A stretch of DNA of 64,000 nt from Bradyrhizobium iriomotense (GTDB taxonomy: Bacteria; Pseudomonadota; Alphaproteobacteria; Rhizobiales; Xanthobacteraceae): the NCBI RefSeq assembly GCF_018130765.1, contig NZ_JAFCJZ010000001.1:1-64000 (forward strand), given 5' to 3'. A program made the position numbers and the translations under genes. The notes below the pieces were generated by a model. It was not told the origin of the DNA and searched no databases. It worked only from the letters and a program-made list of their open reading frames with translations. Each line of letters begins with the position of its first letter. Positions within the stretch are counted from its first letter, which is position 1. This document shows positions 53,329 through 61,958 of this stretch, one piece after another.

Positions 53329-55110
53329 ATGAAAATCGATACGCTCTCAGTCGACTTTACCGACGAGCAGAAACGCTATCTCGAAGGCTTCACGACCGGC
53401 CTGCAGATCAGCCGCGTCGGTCGCGGCCTTGGCGGTGGCGGCGGCAAGGCGAATGCCGAGCCGACCGGTCCCGACGCTGTGCATATCAAGGCGCAGGACA
53501 AGGTCATCGCAGCAGGCAAGAAGCTCGCCGACCAGGAGAAGTTCAAGCGCGACGAGCATCCCTTCGATGCCTATCCGCGCCTTCGCCAGCAGGCGCTCGA
53601 CAACACCCCGCCGAGCCCGGCGGATAATTTCCGCTGGCGCTATTACGGCATCTTCTACGTCGCGCCGACGCAGGACTCCTACATGTGCCGCCTGCGCATT
53701 CCGAACGGCATCATGAAGCAGTGGCAGCTGTCGGGCCTTGCCGATCTCGCCGACGAGCTCTGCGGTCCCTACAGCCACGTCACCACCCGCGCCAATCTCC
53801 AGCTGCGCGAGATCCCGCCGAAGCACGCGATCAGGATGATCGAGGGCATCCAGGATCTCGGCCTGTGCTCGCGCGGCTCCGGCGCCGACAACATCCGCAA
53901 CGTCACGGGAACGCCGACTGCCGGCATCGATCCGCAGGAAATTATCGACACGCGGCCTTATGCGCGCGAGTGGCACTACCACATCCTCAACGACCGCTCG
54001 CTCTACGGCCTGCCGCGCAAGTTCAACGTTGCCTTCGACGGCGCCGGCAAGATCGCGGTGCTGGAAGAGACCAACGACATCGCCTTCACGGCCTATGAGG
54101 TGAAGGACGGTTTCGGCGTGGAGCCCGGGGTCTGGTTCCGGCTCGGCCTCGGCGGCATCACCGGCCACAAGGATTTTGCGAAATATTCGGGCATCATCGT
54201 CAAGCCGGAGCAGGCGACCGCCGTCGCGGATGCCATCGTGCGGGTCTTCATCGACCACGGCGACCGCACCAACCGCAACAAGGCGCGGCTGAAATACGTG
54301 CTCGATGCCATGGGCCATGACGGCTTCCTCAAGCTGGTCGAGGAGCGGCTGAAGACGCCGTTCACGCGCGTGCCGGAAGAGGCGTTTCTCCCGCGGCCCG
54401 CCGCGGATCGCATGGCCCATATCGGCGTGCACAAGCAGAAGCAGGACGGCCTCAACTGGATCGGCGTGTCGCTGACGCTCGGCAAGCTCACCTGCGACCA
54501 GATGCGGGGCCTTGCCAAGGTTTCGCGCGACCTCGGCGACGGCGAGATCCGCCTGACCGTCTGGCAGAACCTCTTGATCTCCGGCGTGCGCGACGAGAAT
54601 GTCGAGCTCGCCATTGCCGCGATCAAGCAGATCGGGCTCGCGGTCGAGGCCTCGCATATCCGCGCCGGCCTGATCGCCTGCACCGGCAACGCCGGCTGCC
54701 GTTTCGCGGCCTCCAACACCAAGCGCAACGCGGCCGAGATCGGCGACTGGTGCGAGCCGCGCGTCGCCATGGACAAGCCGGTCAACATTCATGTCACCGG
54801 CTGCCACCATTCCTGTGCGCAGCATTACATCAGCGACATCGGCCTGATCGGAGCGCGGGTGCCGGTCAATGAGGAGGATACGGTCGAGGGCTATCACCTC
54901 TTCACCGGCGGCGGGTTCGGCCCCGACGCCGATGTCGGGCAGGAGGTCTATCACGACCTCAAGGCCGAGGACGCGCCGAAGACGGTCGAGGCGCTGCTCA
55001 AGGCCTATCTCGCCCATCGCGCCTCGCCCGACGAAACCTTCCTCTCCTTTGCGCGCCGCCACGACGGCGAAACACTGCGCAAGCTTGCCGATGCACAGGT
55101 GTCCGCATGA
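53329..55110 (+). CDS. nirA: Assimilatory nitrite reductase, siroheme/4Fe-4S type (NirA)
   Basis: 593 residues from the ATG at 53329. Two nitrite/sulfite reductase repeats, with siroheme-cluster cysteines in CTGNAGCRFA (about 451 and 457) and TGCHHSCAQHY (about 492 and 496). Reduces nitrite to ammonia with six electrons. GGAG is present 18 bases before the start. An in-frame start at 53233 would place coding sequence in the leader. Overlaps the reductase gene downstream by 4 bases, so the two proteins are likely made in proportion. The N-terminal segment FTDEQKRYLEGFTTGLQ resembles the N-terminus of its partner. Confidence 0.93.
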   Translation: MKIDTLSVDFTDEQKRYLEGFTTGLQISRVGRGLGGGGGKANAEPTGPDAVHIKAQDKVIAAGKKLADQEKFKRDEHPFDAYPRLRQQALDNTPPSPADNFRWRYYGIFYVAPTQDSYMCRLRIPNGIMKQWQLSGLADLADELCGPYSHVTTRANLQLREIPPKHAIRMIEGIQDLGLCSRGSGADNIRNVTGTPTAGIDPQEIIDTRPYAREWHYHILNDRSLYGLPRKFNVAFDGAGKIAVLEETNDIAFTAYEVKDGFGVEPGVWFRLGLGGITGHKDFAKYSGIIVKPEQATAVADAIVRVFIDHGDRTNRNKARLKYVLDAMGHDGFLKLVEERLKTPFTRVPEEAFLPRPAADRMAHIGVHKQKQDGLNWIGVSLTLGKLTCDQMRGLAKVSRDLGDGEIRLTVWQNLLISGVRDENVELAIAAIKQIGLAVEASHIRAGLIACTGNAGCRFAASNTKRNAAEIGDWCEPRVAMDKPVNIHVTGCHHSCAQHYISDIGLIGARVPVNEEDTVEGYHLFTGGGFGPDADVGQEVYHDLKAEDAPKTVEALLKAYLAHRASPDETFLSFARRHDGETLRKLADAQVSA

Positions 55111-56714
55111 ACCAGATCACGCCTCCGCCGAAACTCGATATCATTCCTGCCAGCGCGCCGTTCTCCGACGCGCAGCGCTCCTGGCTGAACGGCTTCTTTG
55201 CCGGACTGCTGTCGCCTGACGTCGCAACGCCGTTGTCGGCGGAGCAGGGCGCGGCCGTCATGCAGGCCGGTGACGGCGACGACGGCGAAGCGCCATGGCA
55301 CGACCAGACCATGCCGATCGCCGACCGCATGAAGCTCGCCGAGGGACGTCCCGTCCGCCGCAAGATGATGGCGGCGATGGCGCAGCAGGATTGCGGTCAG
55401 TGCGGCTACAATTGCCACGACTATTCGGAGGCGATCGCGAGCCGCAGCGAAGCGCGGCTCAATCTCTGCGTTCCCGGCGGCAAGGAAACCGCGCGGATGC
55501 TGAAGTCGCTCTACGAGGAACTCGACAAGGCGCCCGCCGCGAAAGCACCTGAGAAGACGGACGCGGTGGCCGCGCCCGCCGTGACTGTGACCATCGCAGA
55601 GCCCGGCCGCTCGCGCGACAATCCGACCGAGGCGACGTTCGTGTCGCGCCGTCTTCTCAACAAGGGGAAGTCGGAGAAGGAGACCTATCACATCGAGTTC
55701 GATCTCTCCGCGAGCAAGCTCGACTACGTGGTCGGTGACTCCTTTGGCGTGTTCGCGCGCAACGATGTCGGTCTCGTCGACCAGATCATCGCGCTGCTCG
55801 GCGCCTCCCACACCACCAAGGTCAACGGCAAGACGCTGCGCGAGGTGCTGATCGACGACGTCTCGCTGTCGCCGGCGCCGGACTCGCTGTTCGAGCTGAT
55901 CTCCTTCATCACCGGCGGCGCGCAGCGCGAGAAGGCGCGGGCACTGGCGCAGGGCGAGGATCCCGATGGCGATGCCGCAACCCTCGACGTGATGGCGGCG
56001 CTGCAGAAGTTTTCCGGCACGCGGCCGCATCCCGAAGCGTTCGTCGAGGCGCTGGAGCCGCTGCAGCCGCGGCTTTACTCGATCTCGTCCTCGCACAATG
56101 CGACGCCGGGAAAACTGTCGCTGACGGTCGATTCCGTGCGCTACATGATCGGCAAGCGCAAGCGCATCGGCGTTGCCTCGACCTTCCTCGGCGAGCGCAT
56201 CGCTGAAGGCGACAAGCTCAAGGTCTATGTGCAGAAGGCGCACAATTTCGGCCTGCCGCAGGATCCGAAGACGCCGATCATCATGGTCGGCCCCGGTACC
56301 GGCATCGCGCCGTTCCGCGCCTTCCTGCTCGATCGCAAGGCCACCGGTGCGCCCGGCAAGAACTGGCTGTTCTTCGGCCATCAGCGCAGCGATTGCGATT
56401 TCTTCTACCAGGAAGAGCTCAATGCGATGAAGACCTCGGGTCAATTGACCCGGTTGTCGCTGGCCTGGTCGCGCGACGGCGAGAAGAAGTTTTACGTGCA
56501 GGACCGCATGCGCGAGGTCGGTCGCGAATTGTGGACCTGGCTCGCCGAAGGCGCGCATCTCTACATCTGCGGCGATGCCAAGCGCATGGCCAAGGACGTC
56601 GAGCGTGCGCTGGTCGACATCGTCGCCCAGTTCGGCGCGCGTTCGACCGATGAGGCCGTCAGCTTCGTCGCCGAACTCAAGAAGACCGGCCGCTTCCAGG
56701 CTGACGTCTACTAA
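55107..56714 (+). CDS. Fe-S/FAD/NADPH reductase of CysJ type without flavodoxin domain
   Basis: 535 residues. Order: CysJ-like N-terminal helix (FSDAQRSWLNGFFAGLLS), a small 4Fe-4S domain (C96-x2-C99-x3-C103 in DCGQCGYNC, then C121 in CVPGG), a linker, the CysJ-type FAD domain with RLYSISSS, and the NADPH domain with GPGTGIAPFRAFL and YICGDAKRMA. The FMN/flavodoxin domain of CysJ is absent, replaced by the iron-sulfur domain. Likely passes electrons from NADPH to NirA in place of a ferredoxin. Coupled to nirA by a 4-base overlap. Usually labelled sulfite reductase alpha subunit. Confidence 0.9.
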   Translation: MNQITPPPKLDIIPASAPFSDAQRSWLNGFFAGLLSPDVATPLSAEQGAAVMQAGDGDDGEAPWHDQTMPIADRMKLAEGRPVRRKMMAAMAQQDCGQCGYNCHDYSEAIASRSEARLNLCVPGGKETARMLKSLYEELDKAPAAKAPEKTDAVAAPAVTVTIAEPGRSRDNPTEATFVSRRLLNKGKSEKETYHIEFDLSASKLDYVVGDSFGVFARNDVGLVDQIIALLGASHTTKVNGKTLREVLIDDVSLSPAPDSLFELISFITGGAQREKARALAQGEDPDGDAATLDVMAALQKFSGTRPHPEAFVEALEPLQPRLYSISSSHNATPGKLSLTVDSVRYMIGKRKRIGVASTFLGERIAEGDKLKVYVQKAHNFGLPQDPKTPIIMVGPGTGIAPFRAFLLDRKATGAPGKNWLFFGHQRSDCDFFYQEELNAMKTSGQLTRLSLAWSRDGEKKFYVQDRMREVGRELWTWLAEGAHLYICGDAKRMAKDVERALVDIVAQFGARSTDEAVSFVAELKKTGRFQADVY

Positions 56715-56716
56715 GC

Positions 56717-57069
56717 TGCGACGGGACCAGGGTGAGGAAACCCGTTGCCACTTTGCTCGGTGCTGTAGGGTGGGCAAAGGCGCGCCCTTCGCGCGCCGTG
56801 CCCACCATCCCTAAGTGGTGGGCACGCTTCGCTTTGCCCACCCTACGAGAGCTGAAGGCGTGAGCCCGACTGTCATCCCACCGTCATCCGCGGCGGTTCC
56901 AACTGGCTCGAATCCTAACGAATAAGATTCTCGGAACCCGGGGGCGGGGAGAATTTACGCCTGCGATGGGGCCTCGTAGGAGGACCTTCATCGCTATTTC
57001 CACCACCGTCTTGCCTCCCGCCAGGGTTGATCCTTCATACTCCCGCAAATGGGGCGTTGGAGATCGACC
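56717..57069. other. Intergenic region downstream of the nirA operon
   Basis: About 350 bases. It holds copy 2 of the GTAGGGTGGGCAAAG repeat (56765-56846), a GAATC/GATTC dyad near 56912-56930, and otherwise GC-rich sequence without a gene or clear promoter. Confidence 0.5.
56765..56846. repeat. Palindromic repeat, GTAGGGTGGGCAAAG type (copy 2 of 3)
   Basis: GTAGGGTGGGCAAAGGCGCG at the left and CTTTGCCCACCCTAC at the right, with GTGCCCACCAT/GTGGTGGGCAC inside. Just downstream of the nirA-reductase operon. Together with copy 3 it flanks a 50-codon gene. Confidence 0.85.
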
Positions 57070-57222
57070 ATGCGCGAACTATCGGCGGAAGCCAGACTGC
57101 ACTTCTACGCGCGCTCGCTCTCGCGTCGCACCGGGGCGAGCGCCCATCATCTGGCGCTCTACAGCGCCTTTGCCGTCATTGCCGCGATCGTGTTCGGCAC
57201 GCTCTCGGTGCACCCGTTCTGA
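57070..57222 (+). CDS. Small membrane protein (50 aa) between two repeat copies
   Basis: 50 residues. A basic N-terminal half (MRELSAEARLHFYARSLSRR) is followed by one hydrophobic helix (LYSAFAVIAAIVFGTLSVHPF) at the end. Starts at the ATG at 57070 and stops at 57222. It is bracketed by copies 2 and 3 of the GTAGGGTGGGC repeat. No clear Shine-Dalgarno sequence. Unknown function. Confidence 0.4.
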   Translation: MRELSAEARLHFYARSLSRRTGASAHHLALYSAFAVIAAIVFGTLSVHPF

Positions 57223-57231
57223 CGAGCTCTC

Positions 57232-57328
57232 GTAGGGCGGGCAAAGGCGCACCCTTCGCGCGCCGTGCCCACCATCTCTCAACAGACGAGATCGATGTGG
57301 TGGGCACGCTTCGCTTTGCCCACCCTAC
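57232..57328. repeat. Palindromic repeat, GTAGGGTGGGCAAAG type (copy 3 of 3)
   Basis: GTAGGGCGGGCAAAGGCGCA at the left (one change from the other copies) and CTTTGCCCACCCTAC at the right. The loop between the inner arms is longer than in copy 2. Lies 15 bases from the end of the pxpA gene. Confidence 0.85.
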
Positions 57329-57343
57329 TGCACCGAGCGCGCC

Positions 57344-58111
57344 TCACCCGCGCTTGAACGGCGCCACCTCGATCCCCGCAGCCTTCAACGCCTGACGCAA
57401 GGTCCGCGCGATCTCGACCGCACCGTGCGTGTCGCCGTGGATGCAGACCGTGTCCGTGCGCATCTTGATGACCTTGCCGGTCACCGACACCACCGCGCCG
57501 TCCTGCACCATGCGCACCACGCGATCGGCGATCATCTTCGCATCGTGCAGCACGGCGCCGGGCTTCTTGCGCGAGACGAGGTTGCCGTCGTCCTCATAGG
57601 CGCGGTCCGCGAACACCTCGTGCACCAAAGGCAGGTTGGCGTCCTCGCCGGCCTTCACCAGCTTCGAATTGGCGAGCACGACGAAGATCAGGCTGGGATC
57701 GACCGCCTTGATGCCGGCGGCAATCGCCTTCGCCGTCATGTCGTCCTCGCAGGCGACGTTGGAGAGCGCGCCATGCGCCTTCACATGGGTGACCTTGTGG
57801 CCGGCCGCGGTCGCGATCGCCTGCAAAGCGCCGATCTGGTAGGCGACGAGGTTCTCGATCTCGGAGGCTTTCAGACCCGCGATCGGATGCCGGCCGAAGC
57901 CGTGCAAATCGCGATAGCCCGGATGCGCGCCGACCGAGACGCCGCGCGCCTTCGCCAGTTCGACCGTCCGGCGCATGATGTCGGGGTCGCCGGCGTGGAA
58001 GCCGCAGGCGACGTTGACCGAGCTTGCGAGCTCGATCATCGCGGCGTCGTTGCCCATCTCCCACGCGCCAAACCCTTCGCCGAGGTCGCAATTGAGATCG
58101 ATTGTCTTCAT
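57344..58111 (-). CDS. pxpA: 5-oxoprolinase subunit PxpA (LamB/YcsF family)
   Basis: 255 residues from the ATG at 58111, with GGAGAGC before it. The family start [15 protein letters not shown], then [15 protein letters not shown] and VKAHGALSN, with conserved Asp/His residues of the polysaccharide-deacetylase-like barrel. Together with PxpB and PxpC it hydrolyses 5-oxoproline to glutamate with ATP. Last gene of the pxpB-pxpC-pxpA operon. Confidence 0.93.
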   Translation of the reverse strand: MKTIDLNCDLGEGFGAWEMGNDAAMIELASSVNVACGFHAGDPDIMRRTVELAKARGVSVGAHPGYRDLHGFGRHPIAGLKASEIENLVAYQIGALQAIATAAGHKVTHVKAHGALSNVACEDDMTAKAIAAGIKAVDPSLIFVVLANSKLVKAGEDANLPLVHEVFADRAYEDDGNLVSRKKPGAVLHDAKMIADRVVRMVQDGAVVSVTGKVIKMRTDTVCIHGDTHGAVEIARTLRQALKAAGIEVAPFKRG

Positions 58112-58143
58112 GGGTTGCTCTCCGCTTCTGGTCTTGCTGCCGC

Positions 58144-59181
58144 TTACGGTTCCGCCGTGACCTGCCATGTTCCGGCGTCGACGGCGCTCACCGCGTAGCC
58201 GGCAACGTTAGCATCGCTGAGCGCCTCGATGTTGAGCTCGACGGTGTCGGAGGAGCGCAGGCGGTCAGGGAGGTTGCGGATCAACTGGGCGAACTTGCGT
58301 GCCTCGTCCTGCGCCTCCGCCATGCTGACCTGCTTGAAGCGGAACGCGGTTCCCGCCGAGGTCTGCGCAAGGCGGCCGACATCGGCCGTGATCACGGTCG
58401 CGATCTTCGGATAGCCGCCGGAGGTGCCGCGGTCCATCATCAGCGCGATCGGCGAGCCGTTGCCGGGCACCTGGATGCTGCCGTTGACCGTGCCGTCGGA
58501 GACGATGTTGTGGCCGTGCAGGTGCTTGATCGCCGGGCCCTCGAGCCGGTAGCCCATGCGATCTGATGTCGCCGAGATCTTCCACTCGCTCTCAAGGAAC
58601 AACGCCTTGTTGGCATCGTCGAACTCGTCGTCCTGTGGCCCCAGCAGCACGCGGATCGGACCGCTCACTGGCTTGGGCAATTCGATGCGCAGTTCCGGCG
58701 CACCGCTCGCGGCATCGACGGTGAACTCGTCGCCGGCCTGAAGCGGGCGCGGGTAGGGGCTGCCGAGACCGGCGCGGGCATTCACCGCGAGGCTGCCGAA
58801 CACCAGCTCACCTTTGATGCCGCCTTCGAGCGCGAGATAGGTGAAGGCGCCGCCGCGGGCAAAGCCCAGCGTCAGCGTCTCGCCATCCTTCAGCGTCACT
58901 GATGAGTCCATGGCCACCGGTTTCCCGGCGACATCAGCGTTGCGCGGAGCACCTGATATCGCGACGCGCACCGCGCCGTCACGGGCGGTGAAGGTAGCGC
59001 CGAACGGGCCGATCTCGACCGCGGCCGCGAGCGGCTCGTTGCCGACGAGCGTGTTCGCCGCCGCGAGCGACAGGCGATCCATGGCACCGCTGACCGTCAG
59101 GCCGTAGCGCTGTGCGCCGTGGCGCCCGCCGTCCTGGACCGAGCTTGCAGGGCCGATGCTGGCGACGACGAAGCGGCTCAT
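58144..59181 (-). CDS. pxpC: 5-oxoprolinase subunit PxpC (KipA/AHS2 family)
   Basis: 345 residues. Cyclophilin-like AHS2 fold: [20 protein letters not shown] at the start (positions about 14-33), then the [19 protein letters not shown] region near residue 245. Pairs with PxpB to form the carboxyltransferase-like part of the 5-oxoprolinase. Overlaps the pxpB end by 4 bases. Confidence 0.93.
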   Translation of the reverse strand: MSRFVVASIGPASSVQDGGRHGAQRYGLTVSGAMDRLSLAAANTLVGNEPLAAAVEIGPFGATFTARDGAVRVAISGAPRNADVAGKPVAMDSSVTLKDGETLTLGFARGGAFTYLALEGGIKGELVFGSLAVNARAGLGSPYPRPLQAGDEFTVDAASGAPELRIELPKPVSGPIRVLLGPQDDEFDDANKALFLESEWKISATSDRMGYRLEGPAIKHLHGHNIVSDGTVNGSIQVPGNGSPIALMMDRGTSGGYPKIATVITADVGRLAQTSAGTAFRFKQVSMAEAQDEARKFAQLIRNLPDRLRSSDTVELNIEALSDANVAGYAVSAVDAGTWQVTAEP

Positions 59182-59909
59182 GCGACCACCTGCTCGGCGA
59201 CGATCTCGCCGGCCTCGGCGGCGCGGTCCATGTCCTCGAACGTCTTGTGGTCGATGGCGAAAAACGTCACGCGATCACCGGGCTCGGTGAGGAAGGTCGG
59301 ATTGCGGTGGAGCTGATAGGTTCTGACAGGCGTGCGGCCGAGCAGGTGCCAGCCGCTCGGGGCGGCCAGGCACTGGATCCCGGCCTGGATGCCGCCGATC
59401 GAGATCGTGCCGGCCGGCGTCAGCAGCCGCGGCGACTGCCGCCGCGACATGTGCAGGGATTTGTCGAGGCCGCTGAGATAGGACCAGCCCGGCGTGAAGC
59501 CGATCATCGCGACCTTGTAGTCGCCGCCCGCATGGCGGGCGATGATGTCATCAGGCGTGGTGTTGAGCGCCTTGGCGACGTCCTCGAGATCGATGCCATG
59601 CTCGCCGCCATAGGCGACGGGAATGCGCCAGCGGCGCGCCTTGGTCGCGGGGGGCAGTGGCCGCGTGGCGATCGGTAGGATCTTCTCGCCAAGCGCGTCG
59701 AAGCCGATCTTGCCGGGGTCGTAGTGAACGAGCAGCGAGCGATAGGTCGGCACGGTCTCGGTGATGCCGTCGATAGGGCTCGCTGCGAGTGCCTTGTCGA
59801 GCGCGAGCACGCGCTGGTTGGCGTCGTCATCGATGGTGCGGCTGAACTCGACCGTGACGGCACTGTCGCCACTGGGCAGAAGGCGGGGCGGGGGAAGCGT
59901 CGCGGCCAT
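59178..59909 (-). CDS. pxpB: 5-oxoprolinase subunit PxpB (KipI/AHS1 family)
   Basis: 243 residues. AHS1 domain: LLPSGDSAVTVEFSRTIDDD near the start and FTPGWSYLSGLDKSLHMSRR (FxPGFxYLxG signature) near residue 135. First gene of the operon. A standalone urea-amidolyase-like arrangement is excluded by the three-gene pxpBCA order. Confidence 0.93.
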   Translation of the reverse strand: MAATLPPPRLLPSGDSAVTVEFSRTIDDDANQRVLALDKALAASPIDGITETVPTYRSLLVHYDPGKIGFDALGEKILPIATRPLPPATKARRWRIPVAYGGEHGIDLEDVAKALNTTPDDIIARHAGGDYKVAMIGFTPGWSYLSGLDKSLHMSRRQSPRLLTPAGTISIGGIQAGIQCLAAPSGWHLLGRTPVRTYQLHRNPTFLTEPGDRVTFFAIDHKTFEDMDRAAEAGEIVAEQVVA

Positions 59910-60168
59910 GAGCTGTCAAAGCGCTGTCGAAATCGGGCTTCTCGGGAAACGCGGGCTCAGCGTTGAGTTCCGCGTGTCCCTGCTTCGCGTAAATGCGCCC
60001 GCAAGTCCAATAAATTAATGCTGGGGCAAGCGATAAGGCCTTGTTATCGCGTCGCATAACGGCGCTGCGGCCCTGCATTCTTATGGGTCTTTTGGCCCTT
60101 GACGGAAAGCGCCCGGCTCGCAAGATGCGCCCGTTCTTTTCCCGCCTATCCGGAGCTCGTTCTCGTCC

Positions 60169-60867
60169 ATGTCGCTGTCCCCCGAAGCCCGCAAGACCCT
60201 CGCCGGCATCACCACTGCCACCATCACCACGGTCCTGCTGAAAAAGGGCCTGCGCAATGTCTGGATGCGCGGCGCGCGTCCGCTGCGCCCGGGCCTGCCG
60301 CGCCTGGTCGGACCTGCCTTCACGCTGCGCTTCGTGCCGGCGCGTGAGGATCTGGCGACGCCGGAATCCTGGTCGTCGCCGATCTCGACCCGCACCGCGA
60401 TCGAGGCGATGCCGGACGGCTGCATCGCCGTGGTCGATGCCATGGGCATCACCGATGCCGGCATCTTCGGCGACATCCTCTGCGCGCGCATGGTCAAGCG
60501 CGGCGTCACCGCGCTCGTCACCGACGGCGTGGTGCGTGACGTCGAGGGCGTGCTCGGCACCAACTTGCCGGTGTGGTGCGACGGCTATGCCGCGCCGCCG
60601 TCGGTCGCGGGCCTGACCTTCGTCGGCTGGGGCGAGCCGATCGGCTGCGGCGGCGTTGCCGTTTTCCCGAACGACATCGTGGTCGCCGACCAGGACGGCT
60701 GCGTGCTGATCCCGCAGGCAATGCTCGACCACGTTCTCGCCGAGGGCGTCGAGCAGGAGCGCATGGAAGCCTGGATCGTCAACGAGGTGAACAACGGCGC
60801 GGTGCTGCCGGGCCTCTATCCCATGAACGCCGAGACCAAGGCGCGCTACGCCGCCAGCAAGAAATAA
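60169..60867 (+). CDS. RraA-like aldolase/regulator family protein
   Basis: 232 residues. The RraA/HMG-aldolase signature is present: FGDILCARMVKRGVTALVTD, then GVVRD, giving the G-x20-R-D motif of metal-dependent 4-hydroxy-4-methyl-2-oxoglutarate/oxaloacetate aldolases. Because that motif is intact, an aldolase or decarboxylase role is more likely than RNase E inhibition. A cupin gene follows by 17 bases on the same strand. Confidence 0.85.
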   Translation: MSLSPEARKTLAGITTATITTVLLKKGLRNVWMRGARPLRPGLPRLVGPAFTLRFVPAREDLATPESWSSPISTRTAIEAMPDGCIAVVDAMGITDAGIFGDILCARMVKRGVTALVTDGVVRDVEGVLGTNLPVWCDGYAAPPSVAGLTFVGWGEPIGCGGVAVFPNDIVVADQDGCVLIPQAMLDHVLAEGVEQERMEAWIVNEVNNGAVLPGLYPMNAETKARYAASKK

Positions 60868-60884
60868 CGGAAGAGAGGACCCCC

Positions 60885-61289
60885 ATGGAGATCACCGTCG
60901 CAGGCACGCGGCCGACCCGCCGCGCGCCCAAGGAACACTTCACCGGCACCGTGTGGCAGGACCCCGTCATCATGGCGCCCGCGCCGGCACGGCTGAACTG
61001 CTCGCGCGTTGCGTTCGAGCCCGGCGCACGCACCAACTGGCACCACCATCCGCTCGGGCAGACGCTCTACGTCATCTCCGGCGTCGGCCGCGTCCAGTCT
61101 AAGGGCGGGCCGATCCGCGAGATCCGCCCCGGCGACACCGTGTGGATTCCGCCGGGTGAATTGCACTGGCACGGCGCCTCGCCGACCAACGGCATGTGCC
61201 ACATCGCCATGCAGGAAGCGCTCGACGGCGTGTACTCGACCTGGCTGGAGCCGGTGACGGACGCGGAGTACGGCGCGGCGGTCGGCTAG
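60885..61289 (+). CDS. Cupin-domain protein, possible hydroxynitrile-lyase-like
   Basis: 134 residues from the ATG at 60885, with AGAGAGGA before it. A small single-cupin protein with metal ligands in RTNWHHHPLGQTLYVISG and GELHWHGASPTNG, a layout shared with the small Mn-cupin (R)-hydroxynitrile lyases and carboxymuconolactone-type cupins. Cotranscribed with the RraA-like gene, so it probably acts on the same small organic acid pathway. Specific function unknown. Confidence 0.8.
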   Translation: MEITVAGTRPTRRAPKEHFTGTVWQDPVIMAPAPARLNCSRVAFEPGARTNWHHHPLGQTLYVISGVGRVQSKGGPIREIRPGDTVWIPPGELHWHGASPTNGMCHIAMQEALDGVYSTWLEPVTDAEYGAAVG

Positions 61290-61290
61290 T

Positions 61291-61425
61291 CTCGTGCCCC
61301 GGACAAGACGCATCGCCTATGGCGATGCGTCGCCGAGCCGGGGCCCAGAGTCTTGTGGTGACAAAGAGTGCTGGGTCCCGGCCCAGCGTCGCGTCATTTC
61401 ATGCCGCGCCGCGTCCGGGACACGG
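61291..61425. repeat. Long palindromic repeat, CGTGCCCCGGAC type (copy 2 of 2)
   Basis: Starts CTCGTGCCCCGGACAAGACG, has GAGCCGGGGCCC and GGGTCCCGGC in the middle and ends CGTCCGGGACACGG. Related to 43130-43272. Located between the cupin gene and the convergent secreted-protein gene. Confidence 0.8.
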
Positions 61426-61429
61426 AATC

Positions 61430-61786
61430 TTACATCCTCTCCGCCGTCCATGTGCCCGTGCACATGGCACCACGCCACGTGCCGGAGCCCGAGGTGCCGC
61501 TGAGGTGGCCGAAGCCGACCGCGCGCTTGATGCCGGTGCTCAAGGTGACGTTGATACTGCCGGCATCCGCCACGCGGCCGGAGGCGTTCACTGCGGCGCT
61601 GCTTGATGCAATCTGACCGTTGTTGATGCCGATCGCGACGGTTGCGCCGTTGCCGCAGGTCTCGCTCGATGACGAGATGCGGACATTCCATGTGCCGTCG
61701 AAAGTGCTTGTCGCAGCATCAGCCTGCGTCAGCGGGAAGGCGATGGCGACAAGGGTAGCGAAGAGAGCTCTGCGAATGCCGTTCAT
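61430..61786 (-). CDS. Small secreted hypothetical protein
   Basis: 118 residues from the ATG at 61786. Signal peptide MNGIRRALFATLVAIAFPLT, cleaved near ADAA, then a beta-rich domain with STFDGTWNVRISSSSETCGN and SGTWRGAMCTGTWTAERM, which contain two cysteines. The FDGTW...W pattern occurs in many small rhizobial exported proteins. Unknown role. Confidence 0.65.
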   Translation of the reverse strand: MNGIRRALFATLVAIAFPLTQADAATSTFDGTWNVRISSSSETCGNGATVAIGINNGQIASSSAAVNASGRVADAGSINVTLSTGIKRAVGFGHLSGTSGSGTWRGAMCTGTWTAERM

Positions 61787-61958
61787 GGCACGCCTCGATG
61801 GTTGAACCTTGCGCATCGTGGCATGGGGCCGGGGCGGGCGATGTGAGAGGCGTCACGCCGTAACCCGGCTGTTCAGGGCTTGGGCCATTTCTTCTGTGCG
61901 CAAGAGCACAGATCGGCAGCGGGGCGACCCGCTGCCGATGGTCCGCTTGTCCGCAGCC

